Assembly (NCBI RefSeq): GCF_009183365.2 | Contig: NZ_CP068230.1 | Span: forward strand, 817,001-881,000 | Reading direction: 5' to 3' | Source of the DNA: Shewanella algae | GTDB taxonomy: Bacteria; Pseudomonadota; Gammaproteobacteria; Enterobacterales; Shewanellaceae | Length of the DNA stretch: 64,000 nt | Shown here: positions 8,919 through 17,097 of the stretch, one piece after another | Numbering within the stretch: position 1 is the stretch's first letter | Layout of the letters: each line of letters begins with the position of its first letter | Program-made: the position numbers and the translations under genes | Notes under the pieces: generated by a model | What the model was told of the DNA's origin: nothing | Database searches by the model: none | The model's input: the letters and a program-made list of their open reading frames with translations, nothing else

Positions 8919-9752
8919 ATGCAAGATACAGACACAGAACTACTGGAGTCCGAAGCCTATCAACAGCGCTTTGGCGGCATTGCCCGTTTATATGGTGTTG
9001 CTGCACTGGCAGCCTTTTCCAAGGCTCATGTAATGGTGATAGGTATAGGTGGCGTCGGCACTTGGGTTGCAGAGGCTTTGGCCCGCAGTGGAATAGGGCA
9101 CATCAGCCTGATGGACCTAGACGATGTGTGTGTGACCAATACCAACCGTCAGATCCATGCTTTGGCAGACACCATAGGCGAGTCCAAGGTCGCCGTGATG
9201 GCGCAGCGGATTAAGGCGATTAATCCTCTATGCCGGGTGGATGAAATAGAAGACTTTATTGCAGCAGATAATCTGAGTCAGTATCTGGCACAGGACAAGG
9301 GCATAGACTTTGTGGTGGACTGCATAGATGCGGTAAAGCCCAAGGCGGCCTTAATTGCCTGGTGCAAACGCAATAAGATTAAGTTGGTGACTATTGGCGG
9401 TGCCGGCGGTCAGACAGATCCAACCCAGATCCAGCAAACGGATCTGGCCAAGACTTTTCAGGATCCATTGCTGGCCAAGGTACGCAACTTGCTGCGTAAA
9501 GAGTATGGTTTCAGCAAGAATCCACAGCGGCGGTTTGCCGTTGATGCCGTGTTTTCCAGTGAACACCTCAAGTATCCCCAGACGGATGGCAGTGTCTGTT
9601 CCACCAAGGTTGGTGTCGAAGGCAGCATGAGAATGGATTGTTCCTCGGGATTTGGTGCCGTGACCATGGTGACCGGCAGCTTTGGCTTTGTGGCAGCCAG
9701 CCGGGTGTTGGCGCGCTTGGCGCAGGAAGCCAATAATCCCAAGCCTGAATAA
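8919..9752 (+). CDS. tcdA: tRNA threonylcarbamoyladenosine dehydratase
   Basis: A 277-residue E1-like ATPase (also called CsdL). It converts tRNA t6A37 to its cyclic form, using ATP. The nucleotide-binding motif VMVIGIGGVGTWVAEALARSGIG and the acidic segment LMDLDDVCVTNTNRQ are present, followed by the family's C-terminal membrane-associated part (GAVTMVTGSFGFVAAS). The frame is open to 8862, but ATG 8919 is preferred: it has TTGGGA upstream and gives the usual family N terminus. Its own terminator follows. Confidence 0.93.
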   Translation: MQDTDTELLESEAYQQRFGGIARLYGVAALAAFSKAHVMVIGIGGVGTWVAEALARSGIGHISLMDLDDVCVTNTNRQIHALADTIGESKVAVMAQRIKAINPLCRVDEIEDFIAADNLSQYLAQDKGIDFVVDCIDAVKPKAALIAWCKRNKIKLVTIGGAGGQTDPTQIQQTDLAKTFQDPLLAKVRNLLRKEYGFSKNPQRRFAVDAVFSSEHLKYPQTDGSVCSTKVGVEGSMRMDCSSGFGAVTMVTGSFGFVAASRVLARLAQEANNPKPE

Positions 9753-9787
9753 ACAGCACAAAACATGATCTGAGTCTAATGCAGCAG

Positions 9788-9819
9788 GTGTCTGGATTGT
9801 TAGAATCCAGACACTTTTT
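9788..9819 (+). terminator. Rho-independent terminator of tcdA
   Basis: An 11-bp perfect stem, GTGTCTGGATT with AATCCAGACAC, a 5-base loop and then TTTTT. It lies inside the open frame extending upstream of pepT, which argues that pepT starts downstream. Confidence 0.88.
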
Positions 9820-9838
9820 CGCTACAGATATTCAGCTT

Positions 9839-11068
9839 ATGCGACAAGCGCTGCTCAATCGTTTCCTGCGGTATGTCAAACAGGATACACAAGCCGATCC
9901 GAACTCCCAGTCTATTCCCAGTTCCCAAGGTCAGGTGGCCTTTGCCAGGCAGTTACAGCAAGAACTGCTCGAGTTGGGATTTGATGATGTCTTCCTCAGT
10001 GAATCATGCTGCCTTTATGCCAAATTAGCGGCGAATACTGCCAAGGTGCCGGCAATCGGCTTTTTGGCTCATATGGATACGGCGGCAGATTACTCCGGCG
10101 CCGGGGTAAAACCTCGGGTGATAGATGACTACCAAGGGCAGATCATTGAACTGGAGCAGGGGGAAGCGCTTAGTCCTGAGCAGTTTCCTTCTTTGCTGAA
10201 CTACCTCAATAAAACATTGATCACTGCCGATGGCACTACGCTATTGGGCGCGGATGATAAGGCAGGCATAGCCGAAATCATCACGGCGCTGCACTATTTA
10301 TTGCAACACCCTGAAATTCCCCATGGAGAGATCAACCTCTGTTTTACGCCCGATGAGGAGATAGGCCGAGGTACTGATGGCTTGGAGCTCGAGCGTTTCG
10401 GCGCCGATTGGGCCTATACAGTCGATGGTGGCGCAGTTGGCGAACTTCAATATGAAAACTTCAATGCCGCCACAGCGGTGATCACCGCCAAAGGCAATAA
10501 TTGTCATCCAGGCAGTGCCTATGGGGTGATGGTCAATGCCTTGACCATGGCTGCCAGATTTCACGCCAGAATGCCACTCAATGATGCACCCGAGACCAGC
10601 GAAGGTTATCAGGGCTTTTTCCATCTGTTATCCATGGAAGGCCAAACAGAAGAAGCCAGGTTGGTATACCTGATAAGGGACTTTGATAGGGCCCAGTTTG
10701 AGCAGCGCAAGGCCTGGCTGCAGGAATCAGTGGCCAAATGTAATGCCGAGCTGCAGGCCGGTAGCCTGGAGATTAACATCAGCGACAGTTATTACAATAT
10801 GAAGGACTGCATCTTGCCAGTGCCTCATGTGACAGATATTGCCTGTCAGGCGATGGAGATGGCCGGCATCACACCGGATATCAAACCTATCCGCGGCGGC
10901 ACTGACGGTGCGCAACTGTCCTGGAAGGGGCTGCCTTGTCCCAACATCTTTGCCGGCGGCCACAATTTCCATGGCAAACATGAGTATGTTTGTCTTGAGT
11001 CAATGGAAAAGGCGGTAGAGGTGATCATCAATATCGCCAGGTTAACCACTCAAAGATACGCCGAGTAA
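9839..11068 (+). CDS. pepT: Peptidase T (tripeptide aminopeptidase)
   Basis: A 409-residue M20-family dizinc aminopeptidase that releases N-terminal residues from tripeptides in the cytoplasm. Metal and catalytic motifs are in place: GFLAHMDTAAD, LLGADDKAGIAEI, CFTPDEEIGRGTDGL, YTVDGGAVGELQYENFNAA and the late PIRGGTDGAQLS with AGGHNFHGKHEY. ATG 9839 is chosen because it gives the family N terminus (MRQALLNRFLRYVKQDTQ) and follows the tcdA terminator; the frame is open back to 9779 through that hairpin. The ribosome binding site is weak. It ends one base from the convergent sensor kinase. Confidence 0.93.
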   Translation: MRQALLNRFLRYVKQDTQADPNSQSIPSSQGQVAFARQLQQELLELGFDDVFLSESCCLYAKLAANTAKVPAIGFLAHMDTAADYSGAGVKPRVIDDYQGQIIELEQGEALSPEQFPSLLNYLNKTLITADGTTLLGADDKAGIAEIITALHYLLQHPEIPHGEINLCFTPDEEIGRGTDGLELERFGADWAYTVDGGAVGELQYENFNAATAVITAKGNNCHPGSAYGVMVNALTMAARFHARMPLNDAPETSEGYQGFFHLLSMEGQTEEARLVYLIRDFDRAQFEQRKAWLQESVAKCNAELQAGSLEINISDSYYNMKDCILPVPHVTDIACQAMEMAGITPDIKPIRGGTDGAQLSWKGLPCPNIFAGGHNFHGKHEYVCLESMEKAVEVIINIARLTTQRYAE

Positions 11069-11069
11069 T

Positions 11070-12701
11070 CTAAATAAAGAGTTCTACCCTGTCGTCATCG
11101 GCGGGGCGGGACTCTATCACAGCCGGGAAGCGAACCCGAAAGTGTGCGCCGCCGAGGCTGGAGTCATTGAGAAGGGTGATATTGCCCTTCAGTAGTGTGA
11201 CGGCATTGAAGGCCGCCGCCAATCCAAGCCCGGTGGCGCCGGTTCGTCTGCTGGTGGTAAAGAAGGGCTCAAAGATCTGGCCGGCAATCTCGGGGGCGAT
11301 TCCCTTGCCATTGTCTTCGATATCCAGCTGTAGTTCTTGACCCTGCTGTTGTGCGCTGATGCTGATCTTATGGCCGGTATCACCCTCAAAGGCGTGAGCA
11401 TAAGCGTTGGAAAGTATGTTGGTCACTATCTGCTTCAGCAGGCTGTGGCTGCTGGTAAGCCAAAGATCGGCTTCGACCTGGATCTCCACATCTACCTGTA
11501 ATTGCTTGAAAGATAGCGCTACAGCATCGGCAAATTCCTGCAATACCTGGGGTAGCAGCATCTGTTCGTGCACGTCATTGCCTTGCTCGGCAGCAATCGC
11601 CTTGAACTTCTGGATCAGGTTACTGGCGCGGGTAATATTACTGATGATCAGTTCACAGCTCTGTTGATACTCGTTGAGAATGGCATTGAGCTCTTCCAGC
11701 GTAGCGCCATCGTTTTGCAACAGCTCAACCAATTCATTGATATGCTGCAGCTGACTACTGGCAGCGGTGAGGCAGATACCTATCGGGGTGTTTATCTCAT
11801 GGGCGATGCCGGATACCAGACCGCCGAGCGCGGCCATTTTCTGCTGTTCGACCATCACCTGTTGAGCCCGTTCCAACACCAACAGCGACTGTTCAAGTTC
11901 TTTGGTTTGTTCTTTGACCTGTCTTGCCAGCTCATCTTTATAACTGCGTTCCAGTTCCAACAGTCTTTCCCTGTCACTCAGAGCTTCTTGCAGTTCGTAG
12001 CGGGAGCGGTTCAATTGTGTGAAGGAGGTGCGCAGCTGTTGCTGCATCAAATTGATGGCCAGGGCAACCTGGGTAAATTCATCCTGTTTGTCCCGGCGCT
12101 TAAACTGCAGTGGTTGATAATCCTGCTCCAAATCGAGCTCTGAGCAGTACTCACTCAGTTGCAACAGGTGCCGGGTAATGGTGGCCCAAACCAGATAGAG
12201 AATGAAACCGGCCACCAGAAAGGTCTTGATACCATTGGCCAGTAGTATCAGTAAGGCCTTGTTCACCAATCTGTCGTAGATTTTGGAGAGATCGGCTTGA
12301 ACTCTCAGCTCACCGACATTGAAATTCTGGCTGCTGGTCTTGTGCACCAGCGGAAAGCGCTTCTCTATTACACCTTGGTCTCTGTACTCGCCGGCGGTCC
12401 ATTCTTTACCACTGTCATCTTCTATGACCACATAGCTGGTATCCGGCAGTTGGTTGAGACCGTTGAGTTGGGTCTTGATAAGCCTTTCATCTATTACCCA
12501 GATACTTGCCGCCAGCACATCCAGGTTGGCTTTTTCAATATTGGCAAACTCATCGTTGATTCGGCCAATGTCACCCTTGTAATCGGAAACCAACTGCAAA
12601 CCTGTGGTCACCAGAGTGATCAGTGAGCTGAACAGGATAATAGCCAGAGTCAGCCTGCGGCCGATGGGACTACTGATGAGCTGCTGCATAAAACCGGGCA
12701 T
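11070..12701 (-). CDS. Membrane sensor histidine kinase, orphan
   Basis: A 543-residue protein. A transmembrane helix (about residues 18-38) is followed by a periplasmic domain of about 110 residues, a second helix (about 150-175), a HAMP-like linker, a long coiled coil (about 230-290) and the kinase core. The phosphoacceptor is His301 in SGIAHEINTPIG. N box NILSNAYAHAF, G1 DNGKGIAPEIAG and G2 TGLGLAAAFNAV are present. No response regulator gene adjoins, so its partner and signal are unknown. ATG 12701 is used; a TTG at 12710 and an ATG at 12689 are alternatives, and no ribosome binding site decides clearly. Confidence 0.85.
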   Translation of the reverse strand: MPGFMQQLISSPIGRRLTLAIILFSSLITLVTTGLQLVSDYKGDIGRINDEFANIEKANLDVLAASIWVIDERLIKTQLNGLNQLPDTSYVVIEDDSGKEWTAGEYRDQGVIEKRFPLVHKTSSQNFNVGELRVQADLSKIYDRLVNKALLILLANGIKTFLVAGFILYLVWATITRHLLQLSEYCSELDLEQDYQPLQFKRRDKQDEFTQVALAINLMQQQLRTSFTQLNRSRYELQEALSDRERLLELERSYKDELARQVKEQTKELEQSLLVLERAQQVMVEQQKMAALGGLVSGIAHEINTPIGICLTAASSQLQHINELVELLQNDGATLEELNAILNEYQQSCELIISNITRASNLIQKFKAIAAEQGNDVHEQMLLPQVLQEFADAVALSFKQLQVDVEIQVEADLWLTSSHSLLKQIVTNILSNAYAHAFEGDTGHKISISAQQQGQELQLDIEDNGKGIAPEIAGQIFEPFFTTSRRTGATGLGLAAAFNAVTLLKGNITLLNDSSLGGAHFRVRFPAVIESRPADDDRVELFI

Positions 12702-12868
12702 TAATTTCAACTATCTTAAGTGCTTGCTGTGGATAGCTTTAAGCATAGCTTCGCATCTGACTTTCGCGGCATTTTTTGTTGCCGCTGATGGCAAAGTTCA
12801 CTGAGCAATCCTGGCACTGGTTTTGCTTGATTAGCGGTTGGAACAATTTTCTGACGCTGGATAGAGCC

Positions 12869-13480
12869 ATGAAGAGACTGAAACTTGAGGTATTGAAAGA
12901 GGGCAAGTTCAAGGCCGCTGCATTGCAACTGACACTGTGGGTGCTGCTGATAACCACATTGCTGCTGTTTATGCCAAAGTCCTTGCTGGCCCTGTTGCAT
13001 TTGGAATCCTGGGTAGACACCAATGCCCATTATATTGGCCTGACACTGTTGCTGGCCTTGGCCTATATTGGTGCGCTGGCCGTCAATCTGTTGTTGGATG
13101 AAGCGATAAGCCGTTTGAGTGAGCGCCGGATCAACGAAATGATTGAAGAGAAAGTCAGGTTACTGGATCCCGCCGAGCGTGCCCTGTTAAGGGAGTTCTT
13201 CCTGCAGGGAGCCAGTGTTTTGACTCTGCCGCAAAATGAAACGCCGGTGCAGGCACTGCTCAAGGCTCACATACTCGAGAGCCTGGGAAATGAACGCCAT
13301 TACGCCATTCAAGGCCCCACAGCCGAGTACAAGATAGCCATGGCTGCCCGTAAGCATCTGAACCGCAAAGTATTGCGTTTACCATCCGGAGAGCCCAGCC
13401 AGGAAGAGCTGCAGCATCTTATCAAGGCAAGACCGCAATTTATCAATGGTATTGCCCAAGTGCGGAAACATGCCGCTTGA
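12869..13480 (+). CDS. SieB-like (superinfection exclusion B family) membrane protein
   Basis: A 203-residue protein with two hydrophobic helices (LQLTLWVLLITTLLLFMP and YIGLTLLLALAYIGALAVNLL), then a cytoplasmic domain with the pattern LLDPAERALLREFFLQGASVLTLP. The layout fits the chromosomal relatives of phage P22/lambda SieB, which block growth of competing phages from the inner membrane. No prophage gene lies nearby, so the role here is unknown. The start is uncertain: ATG 12869 has GGATAGAG upstream; an in-frame ATG at 12788 would add 27 residues. Confidence 0.6.
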   Translation: MKRLKLEVLKEGKFKAAALQLTLWVLLITTLLLFMPKSLLALLHLESWVDTNAHYIGLTLLLALAYIGALAVNLLLDEAISRLSERRINEMIEEKVRLLDPAERALLREFFLQGASVLTLPQNETPVQALLKAHILESLGNERHYAIQGPTAEYKIAMAARKHLNRKVLRLPSGEPSQEELQHLIKARPQFINGIAQVRKHAA

Positions 13481-13487
13481 AGACGGC

Positions 13488-13516
13488 AAAAAAAGAGGGC
13501 AGCCACAGGGCTGCCC
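13488..13516 (-). terminator. Terminator of the DUF3149 gene
   Basis: An 8-bp perfect stem, GGGCAGCC with GGCTGCCC, and a 4-base loop. On the minus strand it is followed by a T-rich tract. It serves the small minus-strand gene ending at 13567. Confidence 0.75.
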
Positions 13517-13566
13517 AAGCAATACTCAAAAACGTCATTGCATTTAAAAGAACATGGAAATCAAAG

Positions 13567-13695
13567 CTAAGGCTTTGCTGACTTTACAATAAACATCCAC
13601 ATAATGTAGGAGATGATCCCGATAGTACTGAAGATAACTATCATCGACAGTAAACCTATGGGGTTTCCGAACATTAGATCTAACCAGAATGCCAT
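13567..13695 (-). CDS. DUF3149 small membrane protein, 42 residues
   Basis: Reading from ATG 13695 gives a 42-residue peptide: MAFWLDLMFGNPIGLLSMIV, then IFSTIGIISYIMWMFIVKSAKP and a stop. It has a GAGGA ribosome binding site 9 bases upstream, a single long transmembrane helix and a basic C terminus. This matches DUF3149, a family of very short inner-membrane proteins common in Shewanella and relatives, of unknown function. A terminator follows and an FNR-like site lies about 60 bases upstream of the start. Confidence 0.85.
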   Translation of the reverse strand: MAFWLDLMFGNPIGLLSMIVIFSTIGIISYIMWMFIVKSAKP

Positions 13696-13756
13696 CACTG
13701 AAGTCCTCTTTCTTGTAAAGTCAAAGCTAAACTAACCAAATTTGCTTCGGCCGGAG

Positions 13757-13770
13757 CTGATCTCGATCAA
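13757..13770. promoter_or_regulatory. Candidate FNR/EtrA box
   Basis: CTGATctcgATCAA matches the FNR consensus TTGATnnnnATCAA at 9 of 10 fixed positions. It lies between the DUF3149 gene (62 bases from its start) and the divergent hemerythrin chemoreceptor gene (about 200 bases from its start). Confidence 0.5.
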
Positions 13771-13811
13771 CAAATGTTGTCAGAGTTGTTAATCGGGTAA
13801 ATCAGCTTGTT

Positions 13812-13835
13812 AAAACATGAGCTTTATCATGTTTT
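13812..13835. promoter_or_regulatory. Perfect inverted repeat AAAACATGA-N6-TCATGTTTT
   Basis: Nine-base arms and a 6-base spacer, in the divergent region between DUF3149 and the chemoreceptor, about 130 bases before the chemoreceptor start. It may be an operator or a hairpin; I do not recognise the site. Confidence 0.45.
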
Positions 13836-13966
13836 GCTTAAATTAGCTGGCTAAGGAGCAACGTAAGTGTTCCCTAAAGGGAATAGGATCAAAGGCTAAT
13901 ATTAATTACTACACTAAAGGAGTAGGGTGGCTTGGCCTGCGATTGTTCATTGGCAAGGAGCGTGCG

Positions 13967-15556
13967 ATGCAAACATCCCGAGGTCTTTTAAAACTGATAT
14001 TAAACCAGTGGCAGTTTTATCCACTGTTGCTCTTGTTGCTTTTCCCCCTGTGGAGCCTGTTACACGGCGCCAGTTATCTCGCCTTTGCTTCTCTATTGGT
14101 CGCCTTGATAGTGCTGGCTTGGCTCGGTGCCAGACAGCTGTCCAATCTCAAGCGCCTGGAAAACGCCGCCCGTCATCTGGGAGAAGGCGATCTCAGCTAT
14201 CAGTTGTCGGAACAGGATGCCGGCATGTTCCATTCTGTGGTCCACGGTATCAACCGTATGGGAGAGGACGTTGGTCGCACCATTCTGTCTTTGGTCAATA
14301 CCGCAGATGCGATGAAGAGTGTGGCCATGGATATCAAGTCCATCAGCGATGCCGCCCATATCGGAGTGGAGGAGCAGGAAAAACAAGCGGAATTGGCAGC
14401 GACCGCCATGACCCAGATGGTTTCTACTGTGCAGGAGGTCAGCCGCAATGCTGCCAGTGCCGCCAATGCCGCAGAAGAAGCCAGGCAGGCGGCCCGCAGT
14501 GGCGACCAAACTGTCAGGCAGGTGGTGCGGCAGATAGATGATATGTCGGCTCAGGTTGGGCAAACTCAGCAAGTTATTGCCCGCCTGGCGGAAGACAGCA
14601 ACAACATAAGTACCATCATAGACACCATTTCCCAAGTGGCAGAGCAAACCAATCTGCTGGCGCTCAACGCCGCTATCGAGAGTGCCCGCGCCGGCGAGCA
14701 TGGCCGAGGTTTTGCTGTGGTTGCCGATGAAGTCCGTAGCCTGGCACAGCGGACGTCTGCGGCTACAGTTGAGATCCAACAACAGATATTGCAATTGCAA
14801 CAGGGCGCCGATGAAGGCGTGAAAGTGATGACCACCAGTGTCGAGCAGGCCGGTGCCACCCATGCGATGGCTCACCAGGCGCAGCAAGCATTGGGGCAAA
14901 TTGTGGCTCAGATTGAAAGCATTACAGATATGTCGCATCAAATAGCGGCGGCTTCGGAACAACAGCAGGCAGTTGCCGAAGAGATCAGCAGCAATATCTC
15001 CTCCATGGCACAAGTGGCGGTGGAGAATGCCAAAGAGACCCACAGTACCAACCTCTCCAGTCTGAAGGTATTCAATATGTCGCAGGAGATCAGTTCCCTG
15101 CTTGGGCGCTTCCATGTCGACAAACGGGCGATGGAACAGTTGGAGAAACGCCATCGCTTTGTTGAGTGGGGGCCGCAGTTGGATCTCGGCATGGAAGAGA
15201 TCAATCGTCAGCACCAACGTCTGGTATCCCTGATCAATGAACTGCACCGCACCTTGGAAGAAGCTTATGGCCTGGAAGCGATTAAACGCATAGTACAGGG
15301 CCTGGTGGATTACACCGCTAATCATTTCGCCTATGAAGAGGAGTTGTTTGCCCGTTTCGGTTATCCGCAGACCGAGCAGCACAAGCTTAAACACCAGCAA
15401 TTAGTGGCTAAGGTACTGGATTTCCAGAAACGAGTGGCCAATGGTGAAGATGTTGCCGATGAATTGATGGCCTTCCTCAAATCCTGGCTTATCAACCATA
15501 TTCAGGGCAGTGACAAGGAGTACACTGGCTTCCTAATTGCCCGCGGAGCCCTGTAG
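13967..15556 (+). CDS. Methyl-accepting chemotaxis protein with C-terminal bacteriohemerythrin domain
   Basis: A 529-residue receptor. Two transmembrane helices (about 18-60) with almost no periplasmic loop are followed by a HAMP-like segment and the MCP signalling domain with its tip at about residues 220-260 (QVAEQTNLLALNAAIESARAGEHGRGFAVVADEVRSLA). A hemerythrin domain occupies about 400-529 with all expected diiron ligands: INRQH, HFAYEE, HKLKH and HIQGSD. Hemerythrin binds O2, so the input is probably cytoplasmic oxygen rather than a periplasmic ligand. AAGGAG 6 bases before ATG 13967 fixes the start. Confidence 0.92.
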   Translation: MQTSRGLLKLILNQWQFYPLLLLLLFPLWSLLHGASYLAFASLLVALIVLAWLGARQLSNLKRLENAARHLGEGDLSYQLSEQDAGMFHSVVHGINRMGEDVGRTILSLVNTADAMKSVAMDIKSISDAAHIGVEEQEKQAELAATAMTQMVSTVQEVSRNAASAANAAEEARQAARSGDQTVRQVVRQIDDMSAQVGQTQQVIARLAEDSNNISTIIDTISQVAEQTNLLALNAAIESARAGEHGRGFAVVADEVRSLAQRTSAATVEIQQQILQLQQGADEGVKVMTTSVEQAGATHAMAHQAQQALGQIVAQIESITDMSHQIAAASEQQQAVAEEISSNISSMAQVAVENAKETHSTNLSSLKVFNMSQEISSLLGRFHVDKRAMEQLEKRHRFVEWGPQLDLGMEEINRQHQRLVSLINELHRTLEEAYGLEAIKRIVQGLVDYTANHFAYEEELFARFGYPQTEQHKLKHQQLVAKVLDFQKRVANGEDVADELMAFLKSWLINHIQGSDKEYTGFLIARGAL

Positions 15557-15612
15557 TCAGACTGAATTTTGTCCAACCGATCAGGATTTTGGCAAACAGG
15601 CTCGTAAAGCGC

Positions 15613-15640
15613 TTGCCATTGAAGTGAGCACAGGTATAAT
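15613..15640 (+). promoter_or_regulatory. Sigma-70 promoter of the tRNA-Leu gene
   Basis: TTGCCA, a 16-base spacer and a perfect TATAAT, followed by the GC-rich discriminator GCCG typical of stable RNA promoters. The expected start lies about 40 bases before the mature tRNA. Confidence 0.75.
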
Positions 15641-15686
15641 GCCGTTCACTCGCCGATGAGACTTCGTCGCGAAACAATCTATATGT

Positions 15687-15773
15687 GCCAGAGTGGTGAA
15701 ATTGGTAGACACAGGGGATTCAAAATCCCCCGCCCTTAAAAGCGTGTCGGTTCGAGTCCGACCTCTGGTACCA
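15687..15773 (+). tRNA. tRNA-Leu (anticodon CAA)
   Basis: An 87-base class II tRNA with encoded CCA end. Acceptor arms GCCAGAG/CTCTGGT pair (with a terminal G-U), the anticodon stem is GGGGA/TCCCC and the loop TTCAAAA, with CAA at 15721-15723. The long variable arm (CGCCCTTAAAAGCG) and the T loop GGTTCGAGTCC are present. It resembles E. coli leuX, a known integration site. Confidence 0.95.
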
Positions 15774-15792
15774 TCTCTCTAAGAGATAACAG

Positions 15793-15817
15793 AAACCGAC
15801 CCTGAGTCGGTTTTTTT
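15793..15817 (+). terminator. Terminator of tRNA-Leu
   Basis: Stem AAACCGAC with GTCGGTTT around a CCTGA loop, then a run of T. Confidence 0.8.
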
Positions 15818-15898
15818 GTTTTCAGGTCAGAGTCAGCCCCGAGTCAGCCCCGAGTCAGGTCTGAGTAAGTCATTGCGTCGGTTTTTTTGTTTTCAGGT
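15806..15898. repeat. Duplicated 22-bp terminator segment plus 11-bp tandem repeat behind tRNA-Leu
   Basis: A 22-bp sequence beginning GTCGGTTTTTTTG and ending TTCAGGT occurs at 15806-15827 and again, identically, at 15877-15898. Between them GAGTCAGCCCC is repeated in tandem and then degrades. This looks like the scar of a slippage or insertion event at the tRNA 3' flank; the second copy might be an attachment-type repeat, but no integrase is present. Confidence 0.7.
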
Positions 15899-16100
15899 GG
15901 ATATATCATCCGGCCCACAACCTTGACCCCATAGTTCTGCTTTAATTTCCTACAACCAAACGCTCACATTAGTAGGCTTTATCACTTCACTATGCCGGCA
16001 TTTTATTGGTCAACTAGCCTGTTAATCTGGCGCTGGAGGATCCCCTCATAACTCGGGTCTCCCAGAAGTATTAACCCGTTTAAGAAATTCACCCTAGGGC
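15899..16100. other. Unassigned DNA between the tRNA-Leu repeats and the transposase remnant
   Basis: No intact gene. On the minus strand an open stretch of 29 codons (16092-16003) reads VNFLNGLILLGDPSYEGILQ and ends at a stop. I do not recognise it; it could be a frameshifted tail of the adjoining transposase or another gene fragment. Confidence 0.4.
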
Positions 16101-16421
16101 CTACGGAAATGTGATTGAGTATTCCGGATGTTGTCGCGCCTCCTTATCAAGCCAGAGCGATACATCAAAGCCTATCAACAGCAACACATCATAACGGTTT
16201 GGACAATGGTTGCAGTTTCGTCTGAGTCCATGTCGTTTGAGGTCGCGAAAGATTTCTTCTCCTTGCATCCGTCTGGCATAAAGCTTGATCACCTGGGTTG
16301 AAGAGAAAACCTCCATAGGTAAGTTGGTTGCCAGTAACCAAGGCTCTTTACTGCCAATACGGTAACTTTGTTGTGCTGTATGATTGCGTCCTTCGTTCGA
16401 TAACCCTATGGTGTTATAACT
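16101..16421 (-). pseudogene. IS4-family transposase remnant (C-terminal fragment)
   Basis: The minus frame reads YRIGSKEPWLLATNL, then YARRMQGEEIFRDLK, matching the IS4-family YREK signature Y-(2)-R-(3)-E-(6)-K exactly, then LLLIGFDVSLWL and a stop. The N-terminal two thirds with the first catalytic residues are missing, and no terminal inverted repeats are seen. It is an inactive relic. The upstream limit is approximate, because it abuts the HlyD fragment on the opposite strand. Confidence 0.8.
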
Positions 16422-16634
16422 GATATTTCAGCCGACGCGATAGAGCACGAACAGCTTAGTCTATTGTTTCCCCTTAAAGCATCATTGGTGACAGACGAAA
16501 TTAATGTTGATGGCAAGTGGGTTAAGTTAAAGCCTGGCATGTCAGTCATGGTAGAGGTTAAAACGGGTACCCGCCGACTGATGGAGTTTTTGTATGCACC
16601 ATTAATTCGAGGAGTAAGTAAAGGGGTGAACTGA
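16404..16634 (+). pseudogene. HlyD-family secretion adaptor remnant (C-terminal fragment)
   Basis: An open plus-strand frame without a start codon encodes 76 residues. It includes YGVITDISADAIEHEQL, LFPLKASL, VDGKWVKLKPGMSVMVEVKT and GTRRLMEFLYAPLIRGVSK. This is the characteristic end of type I secretion membrane-fusion proteins (HlyD family). The first several hundred residues are absent and no ABC exporter or TolC gene adjoins. It is a relic cut at its 5' side, next to the transposase remnant. Confidence 0.75.
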
Positions 16635-16671
16635 CTTAGTTTTTTGTAAAAATATCATTAATGTATGCTTT

Positions 16672-17097
16672 CTACGATTGAGATTCACAATAGAACCAGT
16701 TTTCATATTCTAACTTTTGGCAGAAATGATAAAACTCTTCGGTTTCATCTTTCACTGATTGTCTAACAGACTTAACTTGATACTCTTCAGTGTATCCGTC
16801 GGAGCTAAATAAGTAATAACGATAGGGCATTAACCAACTCGCCCATCCGCCAAAAGAATACCGTATAGATATCCTTTGGTTAATTTTACTAAAAGTAATT
16901 CGTTTAATGCTGTGTTTTTTCATCAAAATCCTTATGTAAGGTTCAGATGAGTTTCTTATATCAAAAAATATATCGCCATTAACTTTGTTTGAATCGATCA
17001 ATTCATTGTTAATTTTGACAAGATCTTGCGAAACCGCATAAGTGTTGATGCCGGACTCTCTAATGAATAGGCATGATAATAGTATGATAAAAAACAA
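16672..17097 (-). CDS. AT-rich orphan gene, putative exported protein
   Basis: A 141-residue product of unknown function, much more AT-rich than its neighbours, suggesting transfer. The N terminus MFFIILLSCLF is hydrophobic and could be an export signal; the rest is charged with aromatic clusters (GGWASWLMPYRYYLFSSDGY). The only start in frame is TTG 17097, with AAGGAAG 6 bases upstream. An ATG at 17113 lies in another frame and reads MKEVLFVF; one base change in the poly-T run would join it to this frame and give a classical signal peptide. So the gene may be frameshifted or may use TTG. Confidence 0.5.
   Translation of the reverse strand: MFFIILLSCLFIRESGINTYAVSQDLVKINNELIDSNKVNGDIFFDIRNSSEPYIRILMKKHSIKRITFSKINQRISIRYSFGGWASWLMPYRYYLFSSDGYTEEYQVKSVRQSVKDETEEFYHFCQKLEYENWFYCESQS

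Noticed and set aside
9779..9838. Longer start for pepT
   Set aside because: The extension runs through an intrinsic terminator and adds residues not present in the family.
14093..15400. 435-codon minus-strand open frame inside the chemoreceptor gene
   Set aside because: Antisense to a receptor with fully conserved domains; the translation is Leu/His-rich and without domain character.
16003..16092. 29-codon minus-strand peptide next to the IS4 remnant
   Set aside because: It may be a frameshifted transposase tail or another fragment, but no family could be recognised, so no gene is claimed.
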